A stretch of 64,000 nt of DNA from AV69 sp963742315 (GCA_963742315.1 CAVULE010000013.1:62001-126000), one strand, 5' to 3'; shown: positions 52,141 through 61,216, numbered from the stretch's first letter. The notes: generated by a model not told the origin, from the sequence alone. A program made the numbers and translations.

Positions 52141-52328
52141 TGTGTCACCCTTTGTGTCCCCCGCTGCATAAAAATGGGCAGATTCCTGATGAGGTCAGAC
52201 GACGAACCTTCCAGTGCAAGCTACCAGCAAAACCTAGCTTGCGTAGTTGCGACGATTGCTGCCGAAGTCTGATGAAACGCCAGTTTCGTCTTAGGAAACC
52301 TCCGTTCTATCCGTTGAACTACGGGGAC
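52141..52328 (+). repeat. island repeat copy C, ending in tRNA-Arg 5' half
   Basis: About 188 bases, same order as A and B (doubled TGTC(A/C)CCC, GCAAGCTA/TAGCTTGC inverted repeat, GATGAAACGCCA) and the 38-base tRNA 5' half at 52291-52328. Its last 10 bases are also the end of the adjacent histidine-kinase gene. Confidence 0.88.
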
Positions 52329-53572
52329 CGAGTTGCAGGTGGTGTTGAAGCTTCCTCTTGCGCCGTTTTAAGCTCGATCGTGAAGGTGGCGCCAGTTCCG
52401 CTTCCTTTACTCGACGCATAAATCTTGCCCCCATGGCTCTCGATGATTGCTTTAGAGATTGCCAATCCCAGACCGAGACCTCCCAGGGGCCCTCCTACCC
52501 CTTGCTGAAACATTTCAAATATTTTCGGCAGAAGGTCCGGTTCAATTCCTCTCCCGCCGTCTGTGATCTCAAACGATACCTTTTCTTTGCCATCATTAAA
52601 GGACCGAACGGAAATTGTTCCGCCTTCGGGCGTGAACTTCTGAGCATTTTTTAACACGTTCCAAAATACCTGCTCAATACGCGCGCGATCGACTATCACG
52701 CGGTGGTTTGTGGCGCTCAGCTCAAGGCGTATCTCTAGTTGTTTTCGCACCGACTCGGCCTTCACCATTTCCAGCGCATCCCGGAAGAGTGCGGCTGCGT
52801 CGGAGAGCTGTAAATGTAGCTGTAACTTCCCGCCTGTAATTCGTGCGACGTCAAGCAAGTCGTCTATTAAACTGGCTTCCAGTTCCACGTTGTGGCGAAC
52901 CATCTGAATATCCTCTTTCAGCGATGGGGCCGTTTGCTCTTCCTCAAGAATGGCACTAGCCCAGAGCAGGATCGGATTAAGCGGCGTGCGCAGCTCGTGA
53001 CTGAGCATTGCCAGGAATCTGTCCTTGGCGTCATTGGCCGCGTTGGCCGCCGCCTTCTGGAGCCGCACGTCCGCAAGGGCGTCCCCCAGCTGCGAGTTTA
53101 AGTGACTGGTGGCTTTTAGCTGTTCTTCGACAAACTGCTCGGCCGAGTCACTAATGACATCGTCCACGGCCTGGTGAATGATATTTTCCGCTGCTCTTCG
53201 AGTCCCGCCGTCCAACTTTGGCACTTTCCGGGCGTACGCATCTAGCCAATTATGGGAAATAATTCTTCGGACGATGCTGGTCTCGCGTATGACCTCCTCG
53301 AGCCTGTACCCTTGTCGCCAGCGGTATCTACCATGGACTCGTGCAGCACGTAACACCTCGGCGCGGTTTTGATCCGACTGCGGAGACTTTAGGAGCTCCG
53401 CCAGGTTCTGACAAAGCTCTGGCAGATGATCGCGGAGCTCCTCTTTATCCTTCAGATGGTCAAAAGAGCTAATGTCAGGGTTCTGTGCAACCACTCGAAG
53501 CCATTCGTCGATGATTTCCTCGCGGTGCGCGAGCAGGTAATCGCCCAGCTCAGAAAGAATCTTCTGGTCCAC
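52319..53572 (-). CDS. cytosolic sensor histidine kinase with RsbRD-like N-terminus
   Basis: 417 residues, GTG start. A helical N-terminal domain (about 1-150) resembles RsbRD-type sensor modules (LLAHREEIIDEWLRVV). A short coiled coil leads to HisKA with FLAMLSHELRTPLNPILLW, and HATPase_c with NVLKNAQKFTPEGGTI (N box), ITDGGRGIEPD (G1), GLGLGLAISKAI (G2). No membrane segment or receiver. The final codons ...TRSP-stop are read from the tRNA-like end of repeat C: the TAG is the tRNA's GTAG. No partner regulator adjoins. Confidence 0.93.
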   Translation of the reverse strand: MDQKILSELGDYLLAHREEIIDEWLRVVAQNPDISSFDHLKDKEELRDHLPELCQNLAELLKSPQSDQNRAEVLRAARVHGRYRWRQGYRLEEVIRETSIVRRIISHNWLDAYARKVPKLDGGTRRAAENIIHQAVDDVISDSAEQFVEEQLKATSHLNSQLGDALADVRLQKAAANAANDAKDRFLAMLSHELRTPLNPILLWASAILEEEQTAPSLKEDIQMVRHNVELEASLIDDLLDVARITGGKLQLHLQLSDAAALFRDALEMVKAESVRKQLEIRLELSATNHRVIVDRARIEQVFWNVLKNAQKFTPEGGTISVRSFNDGKEKVSFEITDGGRGIEPDLLPKIFEMFQQGVGGPLGGLGLGLAISKAIIESHGGKIYASSKGSGTGATFTIELKTAQEEASTPPATRSP

Positions 53573-53665
53573 GGTTTATCCTCAGTCGCAGCGTATTATG
53601 AAACACCCGCGCCCGTCAAATGCTGCTTTTCCAGGCGTTGAATCGGCACATGGGCACCACGCCGG

Positions 53666-54340
53666 CTAATGGGGAGCGAAGCTGCTTAGGATATCGAGAA
53701 TCGCATGGGCAATTATCCCGGGAATAATGCTGCGGCGCCAGGCTGCGACTGATCCCAAAATGAACCCGACCACGACGATGGCGACTCCCGGTTTCCATCC
53801 CTGGTAAAGATGAGCAGCGCCGAAAATGACGGCTTGCAGGCAAACGGCAATAGGGAGTGACCCGGTGAAAGCCGAGAGCTGCCGTTGCAGATAGCCGCGA
53901 TAAACAATTTCCTCGCAAATGCCGGCGGTGATTGCAACTACGCTCCAGCCTATCGACTCCGCCAACGTGGTCGGCAATAAAAACGCTACCCTTGGCGACC
54001 AGCGGCCGAGTAGGAGAACGACCATGCGTGCGCCTACGGCCACCAGCACAAGAGTTCCGAGGGCCAGAAGACAATCCCGGGCGCAGTCACGCCAGTTCCT
54101 CCAGCCTCGCCCGACAATATCCATTAGGCCGTTGCCATTTGCGCGCGCACCTGCGATCACGAACCAGACAAACAGCAGTTCCATCACGATGAGAACGAGA
54201 TAAAGTATAAAGCGGTGACCGTGGTCGGGTGAAAATGGATGCAGCGACAGGAAACAGCTCGCGAATGCAATTCCAGCCGAGATCAGAAAAAAGCCGGCCA
54301 AATGACGTCCAGACGCAAGCGATTGCCGGGAATTATTCAT
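53666..54340 (-). CDS. CPBP family intramembrane metalloprotease
   Basis: 224 residues with about seven hydrophobic segments. The three conserved motifs of CAAX/CPBP (ABI) proteases are present: CEEIVYRGYLQRQL (Glu pair and Arg), FGAAHLYQG (first His) and IIPGIIAHAILDIL (second His with Asp where many have Asn). Members act in the membrane as proteases or bacteriocin-immunity-type factors; the substrate is not predictable. Stand-alone gene. Confidence 0.88.
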   Translation of the reverse strand: MNNSRQSLASGRHLAGFFLISAGIAFASCFLSLHPFSPDHGHRFILYLVLIVMELLFVWFVIAGARANGNGLMDIVGRGWRNWRDCARDCLLALGTLVLVAVGARMVVLLLGRWSPRVAFLLPTTLAESIGWSVVAITAGICEEIVYRGYLQRQLSAFTGSLPIAVCLQAVIFGAAHLYQGWKPGVAIVVVGFILGSVAAWRRSIIPGIIAHAILDILSSFAPH

Positions 54341-54475
54341 AAGCTTGTTAGGATGCCGATTTCATAGCCAAAGGAGATGCGTGCGGCATCGAAGATGGCT
54401 TCGTGTCTTAGGTTGGGATGAAGCAAACCCTCCGTTCAGATTCAAGAGAATTAATGGCGCAGGCGGGTTGGCGCA

Positions 54476-54568
54476 CTCCCTACGGCCAACGCTCCGCTTA
54501 CTCCAGCCCTGGTCCGACTCGATCCGATGTTCGATCCGCTGCGGAATGATCCGCGCTTCAGAAACTAG
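54476..54568 (+). pseudogene. C-terminal remnant of a cyclase-TPR gene
   Basis: One frame encodes APLTPALVRLDPMFDPLR and NDPRFRN before a stop, matching the standard last segment of the TPR family (compare AITPAWLRLDPVWDQIR in copy 1). Nothing of the gene remains upstream except perhaps a few residues. Intergenic between the CPBP protease and the MocR gene. Confidence 0.65.
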
Positions 54569-54613
54569 GCGGTGCGGATGGCGCGAAAACGGATTCCTAT
54601 GGTTTGACCGGTT

Positions 54614-56218
54614 TCAGGATATCGCATCTTTCAGTTCCGGCGAATATGTTCGCGGCCGTGGCTCTACGCGACGGCCATAATTTAGATCCCTCGCGCTATT
54701 CCTGAGTGCCGATGCGAGTTTAACAAGACTTTGCCGAATCTGTGTCGGTGTCCAGGCGGCGAATCCGAAAACGAATGCTGGCTTTAGCTTGGCCTGGATG
54801 CAAAAAAATGAGAGCGTTGAAGGCCGCACTCCGATATCGAGTGTGATACGCCTGATCATCGGGAAGTCTTCCTCGTCCTTCAACCAGGCGACGATGTTCA
54901 ATCCGGCTTCCGGAATCTGTAAAGTGAAACGGTCACCAAGCAGTTCATCGAATTGTTTGATGAAGAAATCTCGTCGCTCGGCATAGATTTTTCGGATCCG
55001 CCTGATGTGACTCAGGAAAAAGCCCTCGGTGATAAAACGCGCCAGCGTCGCCTGATCGATCGGAGACGAGTGTTGATCCATCGCACTGCGGATCTTGACC
55101 AACGAATCGACCAGCGGCTCTGGCGCAACGATGTAGCCCAGGCGCAAAGCGGGACAAAGGATCTTGCTCACCGTTCCCGCGTAAATCACTCGGCTGGAGT
55201 TGTCGATCCCTTGCAACGAAGGGAGTGGTGGCCCGGCAAAACGGAACTCCGCGTCGTAGTCGTCTTCGAAAATAAAAACGCCGTGAGCACGCGCAAAATC
55301 GAGTAAGCCGGTCCTACGCTGGAAACTCATCGTAACGCCAAGAGGAAATTGATGGGAGGGCGTTACGTAAATGATCCTCGGCAGCGGTTCCTTTGGCGAT
55401 CGCGCAATGACGATTCCTTGATTGCCGACCGGCTTGGGAACTATCTTAACCCCGGCCAAAGTAAGGACCCTTCGGGTCTGCTGATAACAGGGGTCTTCGG
55501 TCCACGCGACTTCACCCGGATTTAGCACAGCCATTGCGCTGATCAGCATCGCCTGCTGCATACCAGCCACGATTACGATCTGATCCGCATGACAGCGCGC
55601 GGCCCTGAAGTCGCATAAGTACGCTGCAATTGCCTTGCGCAGGTCGGCGTCACCGCGATTCGATGCATAGCGTAACAGGTTGACGCCTTTTCTCGCCAGA
55701 ACCTGCGCTCTAAGGCGTTCCCACACACCCATCGGAAATTCATCGACTGCGGGAATGCTCGGCACCAGAGAGACGCCTGCTCCCGAGCCCGTTGCCCCGA
55801 GGTCGAACTGATTTCCGACGCGTTCATCCGGAATTGCTCTCACGCGATCGGAGGTGCGAATCGGGCGGTGGATTGATTGGTAGGTTTGCGGTTGGTCCGC
55901 GGTTAAAAAGGTTTCGGGGAGAAGGTTCGCAACAAATGTTCCGGACCCAGGCTCTGAGCGTAGATACCCTTCGGCATGAAGTTTTGAAAACGCGAGTCTA
56001 ACCGTCGATCTTGAGATTCCCCGGTTCGCAGCCAGAGTCCGAGAAGAGGGAAGTCGAGATGAGCCATCGCTGAACCTGCCCGATTTCAGCTCGTCGCGAA
56101 CTTGGCGGTAAAGCTGTTCATGGAGGGGTTCCGTTGCCGTCCGGTCAAGCCGAATCATCTCAAATGCTATGATCGAACGCCGGCGCCGCTTCTCCGGGCG
56201 CGATTTGCTAGTAGACAT
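54614..56218 (-). CDS. MocR/PdxR-type transcriptional regulator (GntR HTH + aminotransferase domain)
   Basis: 534 residues. A GntR winged helix (about 22-95; LHEQLYRQVRDELKSGRF, LAANRGISRSTVRLAFSKL) joined to a fold-type I aminotransferase domain (about 140-500). The PLP-binding Lys is in YAGTVSKILCPALRLGY, and the pyrophosphate and ring contacts are in FIFEDDYDAEFRF. MocR proteins sense PLP or PLP-amino-acid adducts and commonly activate PLP synthesis, GABA or taurine use. No obvious target gene adjoins, so its regulon is open. Start ATG 56218; an alternative ATG lies 20 codons in. Confidence 0.92.
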   Translation of the reverse strand: MSTSKSRPEKRRRRSIIAFEMIRLDRTATEPLHEQLYRQVRDELKSGRFSDGSSRLPSSRTLAANRGISRSTVRLAFSKLHAEGYLRSEPGSGTFVANLLPETFLTADQPQTYQSIHRPIRTSDRVRAIPDERVGNQFDLGATGSGAGVSLVPSIPAVDEFPMGVWERLRAQVLARKGVNLLRYASNRGDADLRKAIAAYLCDFRAARCHADQIVIVAGMQQAMLISAMAVLNPGEVAWTEDPCYQQTRRVLTLAGVKIVPKPVGNQGIVIARSPKEPLPRIIYVTPSHQFPLGVTMSFQRRTGLLDFARAHGVFIFEDDYDAEFRFAGPPLPSLQGIDNSSRVIYAGTVSKILCPALRLGYIVAPEPLVDSLVKIRSAMDQHSSPIDQATLARFITEGFFLSHIRRIRKIYAERRDFFIKQFDELLGDRFTLQIPEAGLNIVAWLKDEEDFPMIRRITLDIGVRPSTLSFFCIQAKLKPAFVFGFAAWTPTQIRQSLVKLASALRNSARDLNYGRRVEPRPRTYSPELKDAIS

Positions 56219-56452
56219 GCCAATTCCCCTCGGTTCCTGCTGAACACTCTTCCATCGGCGGCCGTATTCTCAAGAGCCCGAGAATCGGGCCGATGAGTTT
56301 CGGAATGATTTCCCACGTGCGTGAGAAGCAGCATGAAAGAGAGATAATGCCGGAAAAGTCGCCTCGCGCGGTTATGCGGGTGGCGGACCTATTCGCCAAG
56401 CGCGGGTCTAACCAGAAAGAGATGAGTAGCCCCGGGGTGGGATCAGTGGGAG

Positions 56453-56490
56453 CAAAAAAAACCGCAGGATTCAAAGAACCCTGCGGCTTT
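56453..56490 (-). terminator. rho-independent terminator
   Basis: Minus-strand hairpin with stem CCGCAGG/CCTGCGG, an 11-base loop and a run of eight T residues, 23 bases past the stop of the gene at 56513. A strong, textbook-shaped terminator. Confidence 0.92.
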
Positions 56491-56512
56491 TATTAGTATC
56501 TTCTATTTGCGC

Positions 56513-56869
56513 TCAGTTCAAGACGACCACGTGATCAACCATCCGCAAATCGCCAGTGCTTATGTAATAAACAAGCACGCGAGTGCCAGGTTTGATCGCG
56601 GTTTGGACGACTCTTCCTGACTTGTCCACAACGTGACCAGGTCCGTTGAGAACATAGCGCCCGGGATAATTCGATTTGTCCTCGCGGACAACGAGCGTTT
56701 TGGCAGGCTGATAAGCGGCAGCAGCGCCTTCCTCAGGCGTTGGGATGATTGTTCCCGTTACCGTTATCGATTCCGTCGTTGTTGCCTGTCTCTTTTGTGT
56801 TGAACTCGTCTGGGCGAATGCCAGCGGTGCAATCAGCATAACGACGAGAGTGACAATTGTTCTTTTCAT
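56513..56869 (-). CDS. small exported hypothetical protein
   Basis: 118 residues with a clear signal peptide (MKRTIVTLVVMLIAPLAFAQ, cleavage after AFA). The mature part has TTTESITVTGTII and GTRVLVYYISTGDLRMVDHVVV, a small beta-rich domain of unknown function. A strong AAGGAGG Shine-Dalgarno lies 4 bases before ATG 56869 and a rho-independent terminator follows, so it is probably a well-expressed single-gene transcript. Confidence 0.8.
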   Translation of the reverse strand: MKRTIVTLVVMLIAPLAFAQTSSTQKRQATTTESITVTGTIIPTPEEGAAAAYQPAKTLVVREDKSNYPGRYVLNGPGHVVDKSGRVVQTAIKPGTRVLVYYISTGDLRMVDHVVVLN

Positions 56870-57180
56870 GATGCCTCCTTTCTACTGGTTAAGTTTCTGC
56901 CGCCGGTTTGGATTGAACAGGAGCCACTTCCTTTTTTTGCCACAGCCCACTTTCGCCTCGTCAGCAGCGCACACCGTAGCCAGAGTCTGCAATGCGGACT
57001 GGTGGCCGAAATGTAGCTCAGTGGATTTGAATCTACAGTTTTCGGCAATCGTAGCGCGCGACAAGGGTTTTCCCGACGATGACTACGCGTGCGCGAGAGA
57101 AACTTTTCGGACAATTTCGGGCAGACAAACTGCGTCGAAGACGATCGTCAGCCGCGAAATTCGAGTGGTGGCCTTAGAAG
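56870..57180. other. 311-base gap, no supported gene
   Basis: Presumably holds the promoter of the small exported protein and the 3' end region of the next operon. ORFs here have no family features. Confidence 0.5.
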
Positions 57181-57747
57181 CTAAAGATTTTGCCAAGAAT
57201 GTTGGCTGTCAAAAAACGCAGCCTGTAGTTCTCTGAAATCGGCTCGGCGACAGCTTAACTGAAACTGGATCTGTTCCCTGCCGCGGTTTAGGAACAGAAT
57301 CGAACGGTTGTAGGCGGCGCCATGCAAATTGTAGCTAAGCGTGACGAGAAAGGTCTCTTTGCGTTCAATCATGAGCGGATTCTTCTCTTGTGAAACAAGT
57401 TGAATATCGGTACTGCCTGGAGGAATGGAAGCGATCGCCTCCTGCACTAGCCTCTTCGCCGTGCCCTCATCGAAACTGGCGGGCTGCGAAAGCGCGACTT
57501 TTTTGATCGTCGCCTCCGCTTGCGACTTACCGGGCGGATGCAAAGTTAATTGAGTAGCGCTACCAGAATAATCCCAGCCTCGTGGCGGCGCATACGTTAC
57601 GATCTTGCTCCCGTCGGAAAAAGCCAGCTGCTTGAATTTTACTCCGTCCAGCTCGTACTCAGAGAGCTTCGGTGTAAGATCAAGCTCGGCGCGTGCTGGA
57701 GCAATTAAGAGCGAGCCAGCAAGAGCAAGAATTAGAGGACGGACCAT
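57181..57747 (-). CDS. exported hypothetical protein at end of pilin-like operon
   Basis: 188 residues with signal peptide MVRPLILALAGSLLIAPARA. The rest (YELDGVKFKQLAFSDGSKI, APPRGWDYSG, LQAAFFDSQHSW) looks like a small beta-sheet lipid- or peptide-binding type domain of the kind found in PsbP-like proteins, but I do not recognise a defined family. It overlaps the previous gene by 16 bases, so it is the last gene of the pseudopilin operon. Confidence 0.75.
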   Translation of the reverse strand: MVRPLILALAGSLLIAPARAELDLTPKLSEYELDGVKFKQLAFSDGSKIVTYAPPRGWDYSGSATQLTLHPPGKSQAEATIKKVALSQPASFDEGTAKRLVQEAIASIPPGSTDIQLVSQEKNPLMIERKETFLVTLSYNLHGAAYNRSILFLNRGREQIQFQLSCRRADFRELQAAFFDSQHSWQNL

Positions 57748-59564
57748 CTGCCTTTAGCGTAGCTGTAAATCATGAGCGATCCAGGGGGCGGTGTCGTCTT
57801 AAAATTGTTGTCGAAGTACCACTGACGTGTGGGTGGCGAGTAAACATTGGCTTTCCCCCATTCGCCGATCGACTGCTGACTTTTATACAGCTGCACCATT
57901 GAACCGTAATAGGTAAGAGCCGCGTGGGACCAGTCTTCCAGGAACCGCGGGAAATTCTCCGCCCCGCCACTGTAGGAACCGTCACCTCCAATGGAGGCAG
58001 TCGGGACATTGCCGGAGATGATCGCGGCGTTAACGGTCGTATTGCTTGCGACACGCGAGCTTGTTCCGGCAAACGAATTCGCGTCGTTCCACGAATTGGA
58101 GAGAATATTCACCGCGTCCGTGAGGATGGAGGTGGACGCGCGATTGTAACCAGACACCTGCGGTTTGGTCGGGTCGCTCGAGCTGGCATCTGAAGGAGGA
58201 GAGCCGCCGGTGTTGAAGTCGCCCTGAATGTAAACAGGGTTTTGGGTAGCAACCGTTAGCCCCGTCGATGGAATCTTAGAACCGTTGAGCAAGCGAACAC
58301 CGCGTCTCGCGCTGGAGCTCGCACTGCTGTCGTAAATATAAACGATGCCATTGAAACCGGATGATTTGTAAGTGGGAGACAGTCCGCTGGTATTGTTCTC
58401 GATCTGGCTGACGTCCAGTGTTACCAGACGAACGTTCGCTCCTTCGCGATTGTCCTGAATCGTTTGGTTTGTGGAAATAGCGCTGCTGAACATCTGATAG
58501 AGAGGGTTCGAGCTGGCGAAGGCGGTTATCGTCCCGTCCGAGTTTGGCGTCCCGATTGTGACGTTATTGCTGGCATCCACCTTGATTGCGACACTGGCCT
58601 GGTTCCAAAAGCGCGAATTGGCCAGCGGATCGGCGGAACCGGCAACCGGCGGTTCAATCAATTGATGATAGCTGTCGCTACTTGAGCCGGAACCGCCGAA
58701 TATTACCGAGGCATCCAAGCCGAACGGCTGCTGCTCCTGTCCCTGCGTGGGTGGTAAATTGGCCGGCCAGTGTGGACTTGCTGGAGTCTCAGGGTGCTGC
58801 GCGTCTCCCGGCATAAACCCAATTGTCCAATCGGCGGCATAGGTGACTTTGTCCGCAAACCACAAGGTGTTATGGCCGGTATACAGACTGGAGTTTGTGT
58901 GCACCCAACCAGTGACGGTGAACTGCGGTCCCGGATGAATTTCGAGCGGATCGTTATAAAAAATCGCAAAGTTCCACGGCGACAGCTGTTGTTTTGAAAA
59001 TACGCGACGAACCTTGGCTACGGTGTTTCCTCCTATGGTCGGCAACGTCACATCTGCGGAAGCGATGTAGTTGTAGGTTGCCGATGTGGTGCTCGCTGTT
59101 GCGGTTTGCGAAAGCCCGACCGCTGGGACAGGCGGGAGATCAGCGCTGGAAAGAGAGCTGAATGTTGCATCAACTGCCACTACTTTGACATTCGAAATCG
59201 TGTAAGCCGAATCGTACTCATCACTGGTCGTGAAACTCGTTCCCGCCTTGGCAAAGTTCGTCGCGCCCGGAAGTGTCGGGAGTTGCGACGCGGTCGGGAC
59301 TGGAATAACCCCAAGGAAGGAACTGGTCGGCAACGGCGTGGTCGGAGCGACCCGGCAGATAGCCCTCCAATTTGTAAAAAGCGTCTCAATCGTCGCGTCC
59401 GCCGCGGTCAGGGCCTGCTCCATCGTATTCGTCCGCCGCACGGATCGACTGACCGTCGTGGTGTAATACGCCACGATCGCCACCACGCCAATGAGAATCG
59501 ACATGGTGGAAACTACGACTAACAGGGAGCTGCCCGATGATTTATGGTACGGGGTCATCTTCAT
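57732..59564 (-). CDS. PilX-like large pilus-associated protein
   Basis: 610 residues. An N-terminal membrane helix (SSGSSLLVVVSTMSILIGVV, about 10-36) follows a short polar stretch without a canonical Gly-Phe-Thr-Leu cleavage motif, as in PilX-type proteins (GxxLLV). The large C-terminal region is Ser/Thr/Asn-rich and includes NFAIFYNDPLEIHPGPQFTV and VHTNSSLYTGHNTLWF, resembling surface proteins encoded with pseudopilins in Verrucomicrobiota. Its position after pilV- and pilW-like genes, with an ATGA overlap, supports a role as an accessory or tip component. Confidence 0.75.
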   Translation of the reverse strand: MKMTPYHKSSGSSLLVVVSTMSILIGVVAIVAYYTTTVSRSVRRTNTMEQALTAADATIETLFTNWRAICRVAPTTPLPTSSFLGVIPVPTASQLPTLPGATNFAKAGTSFTTSDEYDSAYTISNVKVVAVDATFSSLSSADLPPVPAVGLSQTATASTTSATYNYIASADVTLPTIGGNTVAKVRRVFSKQQLSPWNFAIFYNDPLEIHPGPQFTVTGWVHTNSSLYTGHNTLWFADKVTYAADWTIGFMPGDAQHPETPASPHWPANLPPTQGQEQQPFGLDASVIFGGSGSSSDSYHQLIEPPVAGSADPLANSRFWNQASVAIKVDASNNVTIGTPNSDGTITAFASSNPLYQMFSSAISTNQTIQDNREGANVRLVTLDVSQIENNTSGLSPTYKSSGFNGIVYIYDSSASSSARRGVRLLNGSKIPSTGLTVATQNPVYIQGDFNTGGSPPSDASSSDPTKPQVSGYNRASTSILTDAVNILSNSWNDANSFAGTSSRVASNTTVNAAIISGNVPTASIGGDGSYSGGAENFPRFLEDWSHAALTYYGSMVQLYKSQQSIGEWGKANVYSPPTRQWYFDNNFKTTPPPGSLMIYSYAKGRWSVL

Positions 59565-60358
59565 TGGTAAGTGGTTAAATGTCCCTTGGTCGGGACTTGG
59601 CCGTTCAGGTAGATGTCGGCCGATTTGAATCCGCGATTGGTGTAATGGGAATCGGCGGTGGAAAGGTTGATTGCCGCGACAAATCGAGAGTAAAGCGAAC
59701 CGACCGCAGCGGTCGGCGTGCTAAAAGGCGCGACCGTGGTGATGTTATGGCCGATCACTGCGAGAGAGTTGGAAGCAGGGGAGTCCTGTCGGCCTAATGC
59801 GCCGCTCGCGACCGTGTACGAGCAACGCTCGGTAATGAAGCAGGCGATGCTATAGGTGGACGTTCCAGTGACGGCCACTGGTAGATTTTGTGCCAGCGTC
59901 AATGTGAGGCTACTGGCGGTTCCGCTCACCGCCGTAATGTCATCTTCAATTTGATGACTCGGCATGATCAGGCGTTGTCCGGCGACCGGTGTCGCCTGCC
60001 CGGAGGTAATCTGGATGGTAATCTGATTTTGACCCGCAGCAGCGTCGCTCTTGACCAGGTGCGGCCCGCTGAACCACTTTTGAAAAGAGATTCCTGCCGC
60101 TGGGCCCGTTCCCGTGACCTGGTTGCCGTTGCCGTCAATCAGGTAGGGAGTGGACACCGCCGAATGTAAATCCTGCTGCATTCGCACCATGGCGGTACGG
60201 GCTTGTTGATGCGCCGTGTTTAGGGCGGCATTTTTCGCCCCCAGAACCGTGATAAGGGTAAGGAGCGAATAGAGCACCAGCCCGACGACGGTGATGACCG
60301 CCATCGTAAACAGAAGCTCTACCAAGGTAAAGCCGCGTTCGTTTGAAAGAGATTTCAT
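59561..60358 (-). CDS. PilW/GspJ-like pseudopilin
   Basis: 265 residues with a canonical prepilin signal (ERGFTLVELLFTMAVITVVG; Gly-Phe cleavage, Glu at +5), a long hydrophobic helix and a large C-terminal domain (HQQARTAMVRMQQDLHSAV start), as in GspJ/PilW minor pilins. Start overlaps the pilV-like stop and its stop overlaps the next start, both as ATGA. Confidence 0.88.
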   Translation of the reverse strand: MKSLSNERGFTLVELLFTMAVITVVGLVLYSLLTLITVLGAKNAALNTAHQQARTAMVRMQQDLHSAVSTPYLIDGNGNQVTGTGPAAGISFQKWFSGPHLVKSDAAAGQNQITIQITSGQATPVAGQRLIMPSHQIEDDITAVSGTASSLTLTLAQNLPVAVTGTSTYSIACFITERCSYTVASGALGRQDSPASNSLAVIGHNITTVAPFSTPTAAVGSLYSRFVAAINLSTADSHYTNRGFKSADIYLNGQVPTKGHLTTYQ

Positions 60359-60933
60359 ATGTCGGATGCGCGGATTGTGCTCATCGAGAATGAATAATTC
60401 CGACTGAGATAAGTGTAAGTGACGGTGACGACGGCCTGGTACATCGTAAGCGGGAATGTCTGGCTACCCTGGGTGTAAGTGGAACTGATATCGCTGACAG
60501 TCGTTGTCATCGTCCCGCTGACGACCACACCTGTGTTGGGATCCTGATAGACGGGCACGTTGTTCTGGGTTTGTGTGCCGAGTTGCAATTCCGGCGGAAT
60601 CTGGGCCGTGCCGTCTGGATTTGTCTTCCCCGGATTGAAGGGAGCGTCTGACTGAATCAGGTCGATTTGATTCATAACGGCGGCGTAGGCGCCGGTTGCG
60701 TTCCGACTGATACTGGCGATTGAATTGAACTTAGTTAGCGCTCCGACCGCAGAGGCGACGCCGATTGCGAGGACGCTAATAGCAACCATGGCCTCGACTA
60801 GAGTGAACGCCGCCGTTGCCCTCGCTTTTCGACGGATATCGCCGTAACCCGCAGCAAGATTTCCGGCGGTAGACCAGACCTTGGCTGGCCGGCGGCGCAG
60901 TAAGCCTGACCCTCGTGAACACGTTGTCTTCAT
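60355..60933 (-). CDS. PilV/GspI-like pseudopilin
   Basis: 192 residues. A long basic N-terminal leader (about 40 residues) is followed by AAFTLVEAMVAISVLAIGVA. The residue before Phe is Ala rather than Gly, unusual for prepilin peptidase substrates. The minor-pilin length and first position in a V-W-X-like operon fit PilV/GspI. No secretin or ATPase genes are in the window. Confidence 0.85.
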   Translation of the reverse strand: MKTTCSRGSGLLRRRPAKVWSTAGNLAAGYGDIRRKARATAAFTLVEAMVAISVLAIGVASAVGALTKFNSIASISRNATGAYAAVMNQIDLIQSDAPFNPGKTNPDGTAQIPPELQLGTQTQNNVPVYQDPNTGVVVSGTMTTTVSDISSTYTQGSQTFPLTMYQAVVTVTYTYLSRNYSFSMSTIRASDI

Positions 60934-61216
60934 CGTTCGATTCCCCCCGACTCTGCGATCATCCCAAATTTTAGTCTCACAGGCAATTGAAATATTATAA
61001 TTAGTAGCAATAACTATGCTAATTATAAGACACGCGGCACTTTGCTAAAATGACGAAAAGGCCTCCCAGATAGCCCTTTACCTTCGTAAAGCATGGACCA
61101 ATGGGGAACGAGGCTCTCGTCCAGTGCCCGGCAAAAAGGCCACAGACCCAGGGACTCGGAGAGAATGCGAAGTTCGAAGTAGAACCTGTGCTGGAAAGCT
61201 GTTAGACGCTTAGGCG

